From assembly GCF_017488845.2 (NCBI RefSeq), contig NZ_CP083370.1, positions 1,860,001 to 1,924,000 of the forward strand: DNA of 64,000 nt. The letters run 5' to 3'. The notes under the pieces were generated by a model. It worked only from the letters and a program-made list of their open reading frames with translations, searched no databases and was not told where the DNA came from. This DNA is from Ensifer canadensis. GTDB lineage: Bacteria; Pseudomonadota; Alphaproteobacteria; Rhizobiales; Rhizobiaceae. The position numbers were made by a program, and so were the translations under genes. Positions 52,254-60,498 of the stretch are shown piece by piece (position 1 is the first letter of the stretch; every line of letters begins with the position of its first letter).

Positions 52254-52430
52254 ATGATTCAATCACTCAACCAAAGGAGGACCATCTACAACCGGTTTCA
52301 TCGCTGGTCGGCACGGGGAATATGGCGGCGGCTGGTTGAGGCTTTGGTCAAGTGTGGCGATGCGGATATTCATATGATCGATAGTACGACCGCCAAAGCG
52401 CATCGATCGGCAGCCGGAGGAAAAGGGGGG
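52254..52430 (+). pseudogene. IS5 family transposase fragment
   Basis: About 57 codons (SLNQRRTIYNRFHRWSARGI, then WRRLVEALVKCGDADIHMID and STTAKAHRSAAGGKGG) match an internal piece of IS5-family transposases, including the Asp of the MIDSTT strand. The N- and C-terminal parts are missing. It joins directly to a phage gene at about 52430. Confidence 0.8.
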
Positions 52431-52719
52431 GCAGATGCGCATCCGTCATCTCGCCGATCTGGTTGACATTGACATTCACGTCCTTCGGCATCAGCGAGGC
52501 CACGGCCTTGAGAAAATCGTGCGGACTCTTTTCGATCAGCGCGTGGATCGCGGCCGCCCCCCGGCTCTCCCAGGCAACAAGCATGTCTTCGAGAAACAGC
52601 TCGCCGAGCTTGGTGCGCACCGCCTTGCGGGCGCGTGTCCGGACTGGTGTCGCCGCCCCCGGCACACGCGGCAGGAAGCGCCCGGTCTTCGGGTCCTTGG
52701 CTGGCTTACCGATGCTCAT
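52431..52719 (-). pseudogene. Phage packaging-region small protein, truncated
   Basis: The first about 96 residues of a conserved rhizobial phage protein (MSIGKPAKDPKTGRFLP, VRTKLGELFLEDMLVAWESR, GAAAIHALIEKSPHDFLKAV, ASLMPKDVNVNVNQIGEMTD). The 3' end is replaced by IS5 sequence. Proteins of this kind usually lie just before the terminase genes, but no terminase follows here. Confidence 0.65.
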
Positions 52720-52739
52720 GATGATGGCTCCCATGCAGC

Positions 52740-52772
52740 GCCACGCGTCGATTTAAGGAAACATGCAGTAGC
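52740..52772. repeat. ABC-like repeat fragment
   Basis: CACGCGTCGATTTAAGGAAA followed by CATGCAGTAG: fused ends of the element with the centre deleted. Confidence 0.65.
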
Positions 52773-53066
52773 GCCGCAAAGCTCTCTAATGTCGCCCACG
52801 CACCCACGCGCCCGGCCATCGGCAATCAGGCAACAGCCACCCGATATCCACGGGGAATTGCATTCACCTACTTGACCTTAGGTTGTATTCTGTCACCAAT
52901 ACTAATTTACACGCAGCGCATTCGCGGCACGCTGGGCGGCCAAAGGCGCCTCGCAGCGGATATGACAGGCAGGTTGAAGACATAACACTTTCAAATCGCA
53001 GCATAATTTATCCGTTCGATCGATGCCGACTTTGAGGAATTATGCGATGAATAAGACGGGTGTCTG
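52773..53066. other. Intergenic region, no gene seen
   Basis: Mixed composition, becoming A/T-rich just before the Sel1 gene. Probably the latter's promoter; nothing else recognised. Confidence 0.4.
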
Positions 53067-53582
53067 ATGATCCAAAATGCAGTCAGAAGGTTGAAGACCA
53101 TTTTTAAGCCGCGGCTCTCCGCCGCAAATGTCTCGCCAAGGTTGCTCGAACTCGCCACGTCAGGAAATCTCGACGCCCAGGCGGCGCTCGGCGAAATCTA
53201 TTTCAACGATGGCCGCAAGGAAAACTACGCTGCGTCCTACCACTGGAACGGCCAAGCCGCCCGCCAGGGCGACGCCGCATCGCAAGCCCGCCTGGCAGCG
53301 ATCTACCACAAGGGCATCGGTGTCGAGCCCGACCAGCAGGAGGCACTTCGCTGGTTGCGGAGCGCCGCGCGCAAGGGTCATCACGGCGCCCGCCAGGTGA
53401 TCGACAGGCGCAATCAGGACGACGGTGGCCCCGAACAGAACACGGCATCGGCCAGCCTGTGCGCAGCACTCGATCCCCGCGAAAGGCGCGAAGGACCCGT
53501 CGAAAGAAAGCCTGCGGAAAGCCTGTCAAATCAGGCGCTGGAGAGGGTCGAAGACGAACAGAGAGAAACTGGGCGCCGTTGA
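53067..53582 (+). CDS. Sel1-like repeat protein
   Basis: A 171-residue protein with two to three Sel1 units: LLELATSGNLDAQAALGEIY, YHWNGQAARQGDAASQARLA and AIYHKGIGVEPDQQEALRWL followed by RSAARKGHHGARQVI. The C-terminal 60 residues are charged and low-complexity. No signal peptide. Sel1 repeats mediate protein-protein contacts, often in envelope or regulatory complexes. The start lacks a strong ribosome site. The stop codon is inside a 19-bp tandem repeat. Confidence 0.8.
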   Translation: MIQNAVRRLKTIFKPRLSAANVSPRLLELATSGNLDAQAALGEIYFNDGRKENYAASYHWNGQAARQGDAASQARLAAIYHKGIGVEPDQQEALRWLRSAARKGHHGARQVIDRRNQDDGGPEQNTASASLCAALDPRERREGPVERKPAESLSNQALERVEDEQRETGRR

Positions 53583-53634
53583 GTACAACGAGAGGTGTTG
53601 AGTACAACGAGAGGTGTTGAGTACAACGAGAGGT
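53578..53634. repeat. Three tandem copies of a 19-bp unit
   Basis: GTTGAGTACAACGAGAGGT is repeated exactly three times without variation. Each unit holds the palindrome GTTG AGTA CAAC. The first overlaps the stop codon of the Sel1 gene. Confidence 0.95.
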
Positions 53635-54069
53635 GTCGCCCGGAAGGGCCGCCTGCCCCGCTAAAATGAAAAAGGCCGCTTCGATTACGAAACGACCATC
53701 CTGTAATATCCTTAGCCCGGTTCTAGGCGAATGGCAACCCTCTCGGACAAACTTTGTTCTATTTTCGTTCTTTTTTTAAGGCCGCACATTCCGGACCATG
53801 CCATCACGTGCGGCCAGGCGGTCTCAACGCGAAACTGACAAAGTCCCATCGACTTCGCCGACGGCTCCAAACGCAGATCGGACAACCAAAGCCCGCGTCC
53901 GGCCGATTAAACCGGATATCTTCAAACCGCTCGGAACAACCCACGCCCCGCCCTCGTTGTCCCTTCGGGCTCGACTTTTGCCTGCAGCCAATGCCGGTTC
54001 TCGAGGATGTGCAGGAATTTGGTTGTGCGCGTCCGATTGTGTTATCATCGCTGCCGGGAGGAGAATGTC
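53635..54069. other. Intergenic region, no gene seen
   Basis: About 435 bp with no convincing frame. It holds a T-rich stretch (TTCGTTCTTTTTTT near 53763), which could be a termination or promoter region. Confidence 0.4.
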
Positions 54070-54204
54070 ATGGAGAATTTCTTCGCACTACTCGCCGTCG
54101 TCATCGGTTCTGCCGTGCTGGGGCTTGCCCTCGCCTACGGGATGCGCCGCCAGAGAGACAGCCACCCGCCACCCAAACACGACGACGCCACGCTGAAATT
54201 CTAG
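54070..54204 (+). CDS. Small membrane protein (44 aa)
   Basis: A 44-residue protein with one membrane helix (FFALLAVVIGSAVLGLALAY) and a basic, proline-rich tail (RRQRDSHPPPKHDDA). GGGAGGAG lies 7 bases before the ATG. It is directly followed by an R4 repeat. Confidence 0.6.
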   Translation: MENFFALLAVVIGSAVLGLALAYGMRRQRDSHPPPKHDDATLKF

Positions 54205-54266
54205 GCGCTTGCGCAAAAGTGTGAAGCGGTTTTGCGATAACGACATGCGCAAAAACAACGCTGAAA
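54204..54266. repeat. Dispersed palindromic repeat R4, copy 3 (short)
   Basis: GCGCTTGCGCAAAAGTGTGA, AGCGGTTTTGCGATAACGAC and ATGCGCAAAAACAACGC; shorter than the copies at 8402 and 36864. Confidence 0.75.
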
Positions 54267-54324
54267 CCGGAGTTGACCGCAACGTCGGTCCACATGACGC
54301 AAAAGCCGCGCCCGCCCGGATGAA

Positions 54325-54645
54325 TTAGCCGCGGCCATCAACCAGGCAGCATTGTGCGCGAGCATCAGCACCTGCTTCGGTCGACATCGTGTCGTCGCCC
54401 CGGGCGGAAATGCGCGTCAGCGAAAAGTCCGTCGCTCGAAGCTCATCACCCGCTGGGTCGTCGTCTTCCTCTGAGAGAAGGTCGATCATTTCCGCGCGGT
54501 GATATTTCGTCCCGGACGCTCCGAACTCGACAAAGCCCTCGGCCAGCAGCACCTCGACGGCCGCTCTTGAGCGACGCAGCTCCGGACGATGAAGCGCCTC
54601 CTCGAGTGCCCGGATCTCGTCAATATGAACGGCAAAATCGGCCAT
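54325..54645 (-). CDS. DUF4440-like protein, probably truncated
   Basis: A 106-residue protein whose first about 80 residues resemble the N-terminal half of DUF4440/NTF2-like proteins (IRALEEALHRPELRRSRAAV, EVLLAEGFVEFGASGTKYHR, ATDFSLTRISARG). The family then continues with a beta-sheet half, absent here. The last about 25 residues (STEAGADARAQCCLVDGRG) look unrelated. A 3' truncation is likely, so function may be lost. Confidence 0.55.
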   Translation of the reverse strand: MADFAVHIDEIRALEEALHRPELRRSRAAVEVLLAEGFVEFGASGTKYHRAEMIDLLSEEDDDPAGDELRATDFSLTRISARGDDTMSTEAGADARAQCCLVDGRG

Positions 54646-54690
54646 GTCTCACGCGCTTCCATCAGGGGTCATCGGGGACACCATGCACTC

Positions 54691-54796
54691 TACAGCGCCG
54701 CGCGTATTATCAGACGCGCAAAGGTCGCTGTAACACTTTGAGTTACTGCATGTTTTTATCCTTAAATCGAATAGGATTTAAGGAAACATGCAGTAG
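54691..54796. repeat. ABC-like palindromic repeat
   Basis: Full-length: CTACAGCGCCGCGCGTATTA ... TTGAGTTACTGCATG ... TTAAATCGAATAGGATTTAA ... CATGCAGTAG. Confidence 0.85.
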
Positions 54797-54912
54797 GTCA
54801 CCGGCAATCCAGCGAGGAGGCGCGTCCATCGTCTGTGGGGCTCGGTTCGGCCTGGCAGCTCAAGTAAAAGCGCGCGCCGCGACCGAACGAAGCGTCTGGC
54901 AGGTCCCGAGGA

Positions 54913-54942
54913 AACCCGCCGATCGCAGCCGATCGGCGGGTT
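54913..54942 (-). terminator. Terminator of the BA14K gene
   Basis: AACCCGCCGATC, loop GCAGCC, GATCGGCGGGTT: a perfect 12-bp stem ten bases after the BA14K stop. On the opposite strand it is followed by CTCTTTC, so it could also act there. Confidence 0.75.
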
Positions 54943-54952
54943 CTCTTTCAGC

Positions 54953-55501
54953 TCAATAATACGGCGAGTAGCACTGCTGCCGCGGTCCGCCATAGGGCTG
55001 GAACGAGTTGTCCCAGGCGCGGTAGGAGCGGTAGCGGTCATAGCACCAGCTGGCATGACGCTGGTTCACACCGGACTCGACGCGGCGTGGCGGAGCAGCG
55101 ATCGCACCGCCGATGATGGCGCCGGCGCCGAAGGCTGCCAGCGGATACCACCAGCCGTCATTGTGGCGACGATAGCCGTCGCGATAGCCTCGGTAGCCGC
55201 GGTGACCATTGTACCAGCCATAGCGGTATCCGCCGCCATGCCAGCCCGGCCGCGGGCGGTAGCCGCCATCCCAGTGCGGACGCGGACGGTAGCCGCCGTG
55301 CCAACCTGGGCGCGGCCGATATCCGCCATGGTTCCAACCCGGCCGCGGACGATGTCTGTCGCCGCCCCATTCGCGATTCTGTACCCTGTCCATGTCACTC
55401 TGCTGCGTCAGCTGAACGGCTGCAACCGGCATGGCATTCGCAGGCGTGTAGCTCGTCAGAGCCGTCACCGCCGCAAGGATCACAATGCCTATCTTCTTCA
55501 T
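54953..55501 (-). CDS. BA14K family protein
   Basis: A 182-residue exported protein. It starts with a signal peptide ([23 protein letters not shown]), then about four [15 protein letters not shown] repeats rich in Gly, Tyr, Arg and Trp. A glycine-rich hydrophobic segment ([18 protein letters not shown]) follows, then the BA14K domain with [20 protein letters not shown] ending in [13 protein letters not shown] (two Cys). Brucella BA14K is a lectin-like surface antigen. The ATG at 55501 matches the signal peptide. It has its own terminator. Confidence 0.9.
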   Translation of the reverse strand: MKKIGIVILAAVTALTSYTPANAMPVAAVQLTQQSDMDRVQNREWGGDRHRPRPGWNHGGYRPRPGWHGGYRPRPHWDGGYRPRPGWHGGGYRYGWYNGHRGYRGYRDGYRRHNDGWWYPLAAFGAGAIIGGAIAAPPRRVESGVNQRHASWCYDRYRSYRAWDNSFQPYGGPRQQCYSPYY

Positions 55502-55911
55502 CTCGATACCTATCCGTTTCGAACAGGCGCAAGCTATGTCCCCCTGACGTGAACCCATGGTGAATGCGTCCTTCGTCATATTATCATTTAAAAACATAGA
55601 GATATGAACGACAGGTCATCACACTCGGAAACCAGCGCGACAGCGCAGCCGATCTCGTCGCCAGCGCATCTCGCCATCCGCGGCAATCGCCATATCTTTA
55701 CGAAGATGTCTTCCCTGCGCTGGTCGACGACACCACCTGAGCACTCGGCCAGGCGTTGCGGAAACGCTGCGCTCCCTCTCTGCGTGGGGTTCACGCAGTG
55801 CCGCGACGGTGTGCGGAAAAAAGTTTCGGCGAAATGTCGGCCCCGTCGTCGGCCGATCGTCATTCAGGCAGAGAGGTCGTTGTGGCTTCGTCGATCAAAG
55901 GAGAAAAGACC
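55502..55911. other. Intergenic region, no gene seen
   Basis: Contains the divergent promoters of the BA14K and YciI-like genes. The A/T-rich part at about 55575-55610 is the likely BA14K promoter. Open frames show no family resemblance. Confidence 0.4.
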
Positions 55912-56334
55912 ATGCGCGTGATAGTTATGGTGAAGGCGACCGAGGATAGCGAAGCGGGCAAGATGCCTTCGACCGAGTTGCTCGATGCCATGGGCAAGTT
56001 CAACGAAGAACTGGTCAACGCCGGCATCATGCAGGCGGGCGAAGGCCTGCATCCCTCGTCCAGGGGCAAGCGCGTCGCCTTCGACGGCGCAAGCCGCCTC
56101 GTCATCGACGGCCCCTTCACCGAGACCAAGGAGCTGGTCGCCGGCTTCTGGATCTGGCAGGTCAAGGACATGGACGAGGCGATCGCCTGGGTGAAGCGCT
56201 GCCCCAACCCGATGCCGGGCCCGAGCGAAATCGAAATCCGCCCAGTCTTCGAGGCCGCCGATTTCGGCGACCTGATCACCCCGGAGATCGCCGAGCGCGA
56301 CGACCGCCTGCGCGAACGCATCGGCGGCAATTGA
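55912..56334 (+). CDS. YciI/DGPF domain protein
   Basis: A 140-residue YCII-related protein. It has MRVIVMVKATEDSEAGKMPS, the signature VIDGPFTETKELVAGFWIW, and DEAIAWVKRCPNPMPGPSEI. AAAGGAG is 9 bases before the ATG. The family is often next to an ECF sigma factor; none is seen here. Function unknown. Confidence 0.9.
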   Translation: MRVIVMVKATEDSEAGKMPSTELLDAMGKFNEELVNAGIMQAGEGLHPSSRGKRVAFDGASRLVIDGPFTETKELVAGFWIWQVKDMDEAIAWVKRCPNPMPGPSEIEIRPVFEAADFGDLITPEIAERDDRLRERIGGN

Positions 56335-56554
56335 GAGCGTCTTAGACCGGCAATGCATTGCGGAGAGCTGGGGTTCTAACGAATCCCGGCTGTCGACACC
56401 AGCATTGAGCACGCCATCTTCCCGGGTACGTCTTTGCCGCCTGTGCCTGGCTATCATCTGACGGCAAATCCGCCGCCGCTCGGGCCTGCGCCGTCAGCCT
56501 GCTGTACCGTTTCTCACAATCGTGTGCCAGGCAACAAGCCGTTTTAGTTGTTCC

Positions 56555-57958
56555 TTATTTCACCAACGTGTTCTTGTAGATGATGCCGTCCTTCATGATG
56601 ATCTTGAAGTTGTTGGCGGGATCGGCCACCAGGTCGATGTTGCCCAACGGGTCGCCGTCGACGAGCAGGAGATCGGCAAGCGCGCCCTCCTCGATCACGC
56701 CGAGCTTTCCCGGATAGGGATTGCGCGGGCCGGATAGCGCCAGCAACTCCGCATTAGTCCCAGTCGCCATGGAGAGCGCTTCGGCAGGCGTGTACCAGCG
56801 AACGAGGGAGGCGAGGATCGCCCCCTGCTGCTGCGCCAATGCGCGGGAGAACAAGACATCGGTGCCCCACGCCGTCTTGATCTTGTACTTCTTCGCCAGC
56901 TCGTAGGTTCTGCCGATGCCGGGCCACACCTCATCTGCCTTGGCCCGCTCGACCGATCCCTCAGGAAAGCCTTGCCGCAACAACTCGGGAAGCGGTTGCA
57001 GGCTTAGCCAGATGCCCTTGTCGGCAATCAGCTTGGCGGTTTCCTCATCCATGAGGAAGCCGTGTTCGATGCACTTCACGCCGGCGGCAATCGCTGTCTT
57101 GATCGCATGCGACGTGAAGGCGTGTGCCGCAACGTAGGTGCCCCAATTGTCGGCTATTTCGACCGCGGCCCGCAGCTCAGCCTCGGTAAAGGTAGTTACA
57201 TCCAGCGGGCTGTGGGGTGACGACACGCCGCCACCTGCCGTCATCTTGACCAGCGCCGCGCCCTGCATCAGTTGCTCACGGACCCGCATGCGCACCTCGT
57301 CGGGGCTGTCGACGACGATGCTCCCGCCGATCTGCTCCATGCGGGTGAGCGGGCCGCCGATCACCCGCGGCAGGTCGGTCATCTGGCGGAAGTCTCCATG
57401 CCCGCTGGTCACGGTGATCATGGCGCCGGAGGGGTAGATGCGCGGGCCCTCGACAATACCGGCGTCTATCGCGCGCTTCAGACCGAACACCGGCCCTCCA
57501 ACATCGCGGACGGTGGTGAAGCCACGCATCAGTGTGTCCGTCGCCTCGTCGCCGGCCACAAGATTGTTGAAGCCGACGTCGCCGAACGATTCTGCAGGAG
57601 TGGACCGGGCCAGCATTGCGTGCCAATGCGCATCGATAAGACCCGGCATCAGCGTTCGGCCGTTCCCGGCAATGCGCTGGGCACCCTCCGCTTCGACAGG
57701 GCTTGTCGAGATCCGAGTGATCACATTGCCTTTGACCAGTACATTCGACGGAGCCGAAAGCGAGGTCGCTCCTTTTCCATCGAAAATGCGGACGTTCTCG
57801 AAAAGCACATCATCCGCCCACGCAGCCGGGCAGGCTCCGAGCACGAGAACTGCCGCAATCCACCGCCTGCGGGACAGCAGCACCATGAAAGCTGTGCGGA
57901 CACAAGCGTACACGGCTACGGCGTGGGACAAGGCACGCGTCACAAACGTGGCTTTCAT
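56555..57958 (-). CDS. Exported metal-dependent amidohydrolase
   Basis: A 467-residue amidohydrolase-superfamily enzyme with an N-terminal membrane/signal segment (RRRWIAAVLVLGACPAAWA). The metal sites are LIDAHWHAML (HxH), KMTAGGG (carbamylated Lys region), AAHAFTSHA, CIEHGFLMD and the Asp in TAWGTDVLF. It resembles imidazolonepropionase/prolidase-like periplasmic hydrolases. CAGGAG precedes the ATG at 57958. A long perfect palindrome lies about 190 bp upstream. Confidence 0.92.
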   Translation of the reverse strand: MKATFVTRALSHAVAVYACVRTAFMVLLSRRRWIAAVLVLGACPAAWADDVLFENVRIFDGKGATSLSAPSNVLVKGNVITRISTSPVEAEGAQRIAGNGRTLMPGLIDAHWHAMLARSTPAESFGDVGFNNLVAGDEATDTLMRGFTTVRDVGGPVFGLKRAIDAGIVEGPRIYPSGAMITVTSGHGDFRQMTDLPRVIGGPLTRMEQIGGSIVVDSPDEVRMRVREQLMQGAALVKMTAGGGVSSPHSPLDVTTFTEAELRAAVEIADNWGTYVAAHAFTSHAIKTAIAAGVKCIEHGFLMDEETAKLIADKGIWLSLQPLPELLRQGFPEGSVERAKADEVWPGIGRTYELAKKYKIKTAWGTDVLFSRALAQQQGAILASLVRWYTPAEALSMATGTNAELLALSGPRNPYPGKLGVIEEGALADLLLVDGDPLGNIDLVADPANNFKIIMKDGIIYKNTLVK

Positions 57959-58146
57959 CAACTCCTGCGATTCGAAAGAATTGATACACACGGCGATTCT
58001 CCAACCTTGAGGAAGGGATGGGTCGTGGCACACGAGAGAAAGTTGCAGCATCCATTGCGATGGGCCGAGGCGCGAGCCACCGCTCGTCCATGCACTTGCA
58101 AGGCCATGTTCGCAGTCAGGCCGATCGCCATTCGGCACCAAACAAT

Positions 58147-58182
58147 ATCAACGTCTGCTTTTAGGTACAAGCAGACGTTGAT
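58147..58182. promoter_or_regulatory. Perfect 14-bp inverted repeat
   Basis: ATCAACGTCTGCTT, loop TTAGGTAC, AAGCAGACGTTGAT. It lies upstream of the amidohydrolase gene, in a gene-free stretch. It has no T-run in either direction, and no second copy is seen in the window. Operator, recombination site or small RNA hairpin are all possible. Confidence 0.7.
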
Positions 58183-58251
58183 GACGCAAGCCGAAGCGTC
58201 GCCATGGATCATGGTTGCACCAAGGCCATCGCGGCGCGATTCCGCCTCACC

Positions 58252-58320
58252 CTACAGCCCAGCGCGCCTTATCAGACGCGCAAAGGTCGCTGGATCCCGG
58301 CCACAGGGACGAGGATAAGG
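58252..58320. repeat. Hybrid of ABC-like and RIME-like repeats
   Basis: The left part (CTACAGCCCAGCGCGCCTTA, TCAGACGCGCAAAGGTCGCT) is ABC-like. From GGTCGCTGGATCCCGGCCAC onward it is the right end of a RIME-like element. The joint is the shared word GTCGCTG. Confidence 0.8.
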
Positions 58321-58411
58321 TCAACGGGGTCACTCCCAGGCATTATCAGCAATTGCCCGGAGCCTAGGGGGCCTGCCTGAGACCGCTCCCTCGGCAACAG
58401 GCGCGCGCCAC

Positions 58412-59039
58412 TCAAACCGCCTCCCTCTCCCTGGAAAGCCCGAGATGCCAGTGCAGTTCGGTCAGGCCGCGCTTCAGCCAGGCCAGTTGCGGTTCCGGCA
58501 TGGTGCGCAGCACCTCGTAGTCCATGACGCAGACGTTGAAGACCGTGGTCTTCACCCGCGGCCCTTCCGGCAGCTTCAGAAGCACGCCCTCGAGCTCCAT
58601 CATCCGGTTGGTCGCAGCCATTGCGGCCCGGGTGCGCTCGGTCGTCTCGCCTTCGAAACCCTTGACGCTGAACAGCGACTGCGCCCGCACGCTTGGGAAG
58701 GGAATGCCGGTCAGGCTGTAATAGCGCGCCATCTGCCGGGCATACTCGTCGCCAGCCGCGCGTTCGTGTGCGGTCAGCTTGCCGTCGAGAAACATCCGGC
58801 CGAGTGTGTAGCCGGCAAAGGGACTGCCGACATCGACGCCCTTCGCTCCTGAAAAGTGGTGACTTTGCCGTGCGGCGATGGCGACCGAGCGCACCTCTCT
58901 TTCGGTTTCGCCATGCTTGATCTGCCCGCCGGGATAGCGCGCCACATCGGCCTTGCGCGGCCGGCCCGCCTTGCCTGCCCGCTTGGCCGCGGCAATGCGG
59001 GTGCTCGCCTCGAAAATACGTGTTCGTCAGTGCGTCCAT
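58412..59039 (-). pseudogene. Phage-type protein, frameshifted near its start
   Basis: The conserved part (VARYPGGQIKHGETEREVRS, AGYTLGRMFLDGKLTAHER, ARYYSLTGIPFPSVRAQSLF, VFNVCVMDYEVLRTMPEPQL) resembles a protein found in rhizobial prophage early regions. The reading frame has no ATG of its own. An ATG at 59039 opens MDALTNTYF in the frame next door; removing one T from the TTTT run joins it to EASTRIAAAKRAG...KADVARYPGG. A GTG at 58945 could still start a shorter 177-residue product. Function unknown. Confidence 0.65.
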
Positions 59040-59240
59040 CGTGCACCGGGCCTGGCACCGCCACACCCGCCCGATGGCGACGGCGAGCAGAGACTGCAGC
59101 CCGCCACCGGCGATAGCCGGCGACCCACCAGCCGAAGCTGGCGATAGTCCGCCGCCCAAGCCACCCCGTCCCGTCGCCGCCGATCGCGATCGCCCGTGGA
59201 CCGGGCCACGATCCGTCAGGCCGACCGCTCAGAGAGCGGC

Positions 59241-59825
59241 TCATCGCTTCGCCCTGCCCTTGTTGACCGCGTGCAGCACCGAGGTGTGGTCGCGCCGGAA
59301 GATGCGGCCGAGCGCCGGAAGCGAAAGGTCCTCCCGCTCGTCATAAACCGCCGCCATGCAGCGGTGGCGCGGCTCCACCAGCCGGCGCTCCCGGCGAACC
59401 CCGATCACATCGGCCCAGCCGATGCCGGGATAGGCAATGAGCACCTCCTCGACGATCTCGCGCACCGGTCGGCGGCTGAAGAGGCCGCCCTCGCCGTCGG
59501 CATTCGTGCCGCAGAGCAGCTGCGCTTGCGACAGGATCCGCGCTTCAGCGTCGGCAAGCGCAAGCTCCAGCTCCAGCACCCGCAGCCGCTGCGCCTTCAC
59601 ATGGGCGCTGAGCGCGCCGAGCAACGCGTCGGGCGTTGGCGCCTGCGGCGGCTCGCTTTCGCCGGCATTTCCGCTGGTCGTGCAGTCCGCCGTCCGCGTT
59701 TCCAAAGAATGCGGCTCGGCATCCGGCCCGCCCCTCCTGCCGCGCGCGGTGCCGACGCTGCCGGACCCCTTCTGGGCGAGCTGCTCGCCCGTCGGCATCG
59801 TCGAATATCTCGTTTCAGGCTGCAT
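59241..59825 (-). CDS. Phage protein with DnaA domain IV (stand-alone)
   Basis: A 194-residue protein. A disordered Gly/Ser/Pro-rich N-terminus is followed by a helical segment (LRVLELELALADAEARILSQ), then a C-terminal DnaA domain IV-like HTH: RRERRLVEPRHRCMAAVYDE and SLPALGRIFRRDHTSVLHAV. The RDHTSVLHA signature of DnaA DNA binding is intact, but there is no AAA+ ATPase. It may bind DnaA boxes to start or restrain replication. GGAGGTGG precedes the ATG; it overlaps the gene upstream by 11 bp. Confidence 0.85.
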   Translation of the reverse strand: MQPETRYSTMPTGEQLAQKGSGSVGTARGRRGGPDAEPHSLETRTADCTTSGNAGESEPPQAPTPDALLGALSAHVKAQRLRVLELELALADAEARILSQAQLLCGTNADGEGGLFSRRPVREIVEEVLIAYPGIGWADVIGVRRERRLVEPRHRCMAAVYDEREDLSLPALGRIFRRDHTSVLHAVNKGRAKR

Positions 59826-60498
59826 CGCTCGCCACCTCCATGGTCAAATCCATCGCCGCCCCACGCCCTGCGGGATGGGCCATCTCGCGTTCCAGCCTCA
59901 CTCGATAGGCGCGCTGTTCGGTCGTAATGGTGGCTGCATCGGGAAGCCCGATCATCTCAGCCAGCACCCCGGCCCGCGAGACCGCTGGCGCCTCGCTTGG
60001 CATGGCCTTGGCCGCCTTGACCGCCGCCTGCTCGGCACGAAACTGGCGAAGCCGCACCCTCACCCGCTCGCGGATCTCGGGCGAGCGCTCAGGCACTGGC
60101 CCTGTCGGGTTCAGCGCCACGGCGAGGTCGCGTCTGCGCGCCAGTTCGGCGCGCGTCGCTGCTGCCTCGCTCTTGGCCAGCGCCGCCAGCACTGGCGGCT
60201 TCGGAATCGTGCCCAGAAGCACGTTGGCGTTGGCGGCATAGTCGCCGCGGATCAGCTTCTGCGTCGCTACCGAAAGCCCGCAAGCGGGCACCCCCGCCAG
60301 CGCATATTGGTAGACAGGCAGAAGTTTTCGGGGATCGATGCCCTGCGGCATGGTCATGCCGGCCGTCTGCATCACGTTGAGGCTGCGCAGGATCGCATCG
60401 TCGCTTGCCGGCGCCAGCCGTTCAGTGAGCGCGGTAATCTCCCGGCTCAAGGTCGAATATCGGTTTGTTGATAAGGTCGTCATTTCCAAGGTTTCCAT
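59815..60498 (-). CDS. Phage early-region protein, unknown
   Basis: A 227-residue, mainly helical protein without signal peptide. Distinctive parts are PQGIDPRKLLPVYQYALAGV, GLSVATQKLIRGDYAANANV and a basic middle (RERVRVRLRQFRAEQAAVKA). It overlaps both neighbours, so it is in a compact operon with the DnaA-domain gene. A second ATG 15 bases in is an alternative start. Confidence 0.7.
   Translation of the reverse strand: METLEMTTLSTNRYSTLSREITALTERLAPASDDAILRSLNVMQTAGMTMPQGIDPRKLLPVYQYALAGVPACGLSVATQKLIRGDYAANANVLLGTIPKPPVLAALAKSEAAATRAELARRRDLAVALNPTGPVPERSPEIRERVRVRLRQFRAEQAAVKAAKAMPSEAPAVSRAGVLAEMIGLPDAATITTEQRAYRVRLEREMAHPAGRGAAMDLTMEVASDAA

Noticed and set aside
53578..53634. Tandem repeat as a CRISPR array
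   Set aside because: Units are directly adjacent with no spacers, and no cas gene is present.
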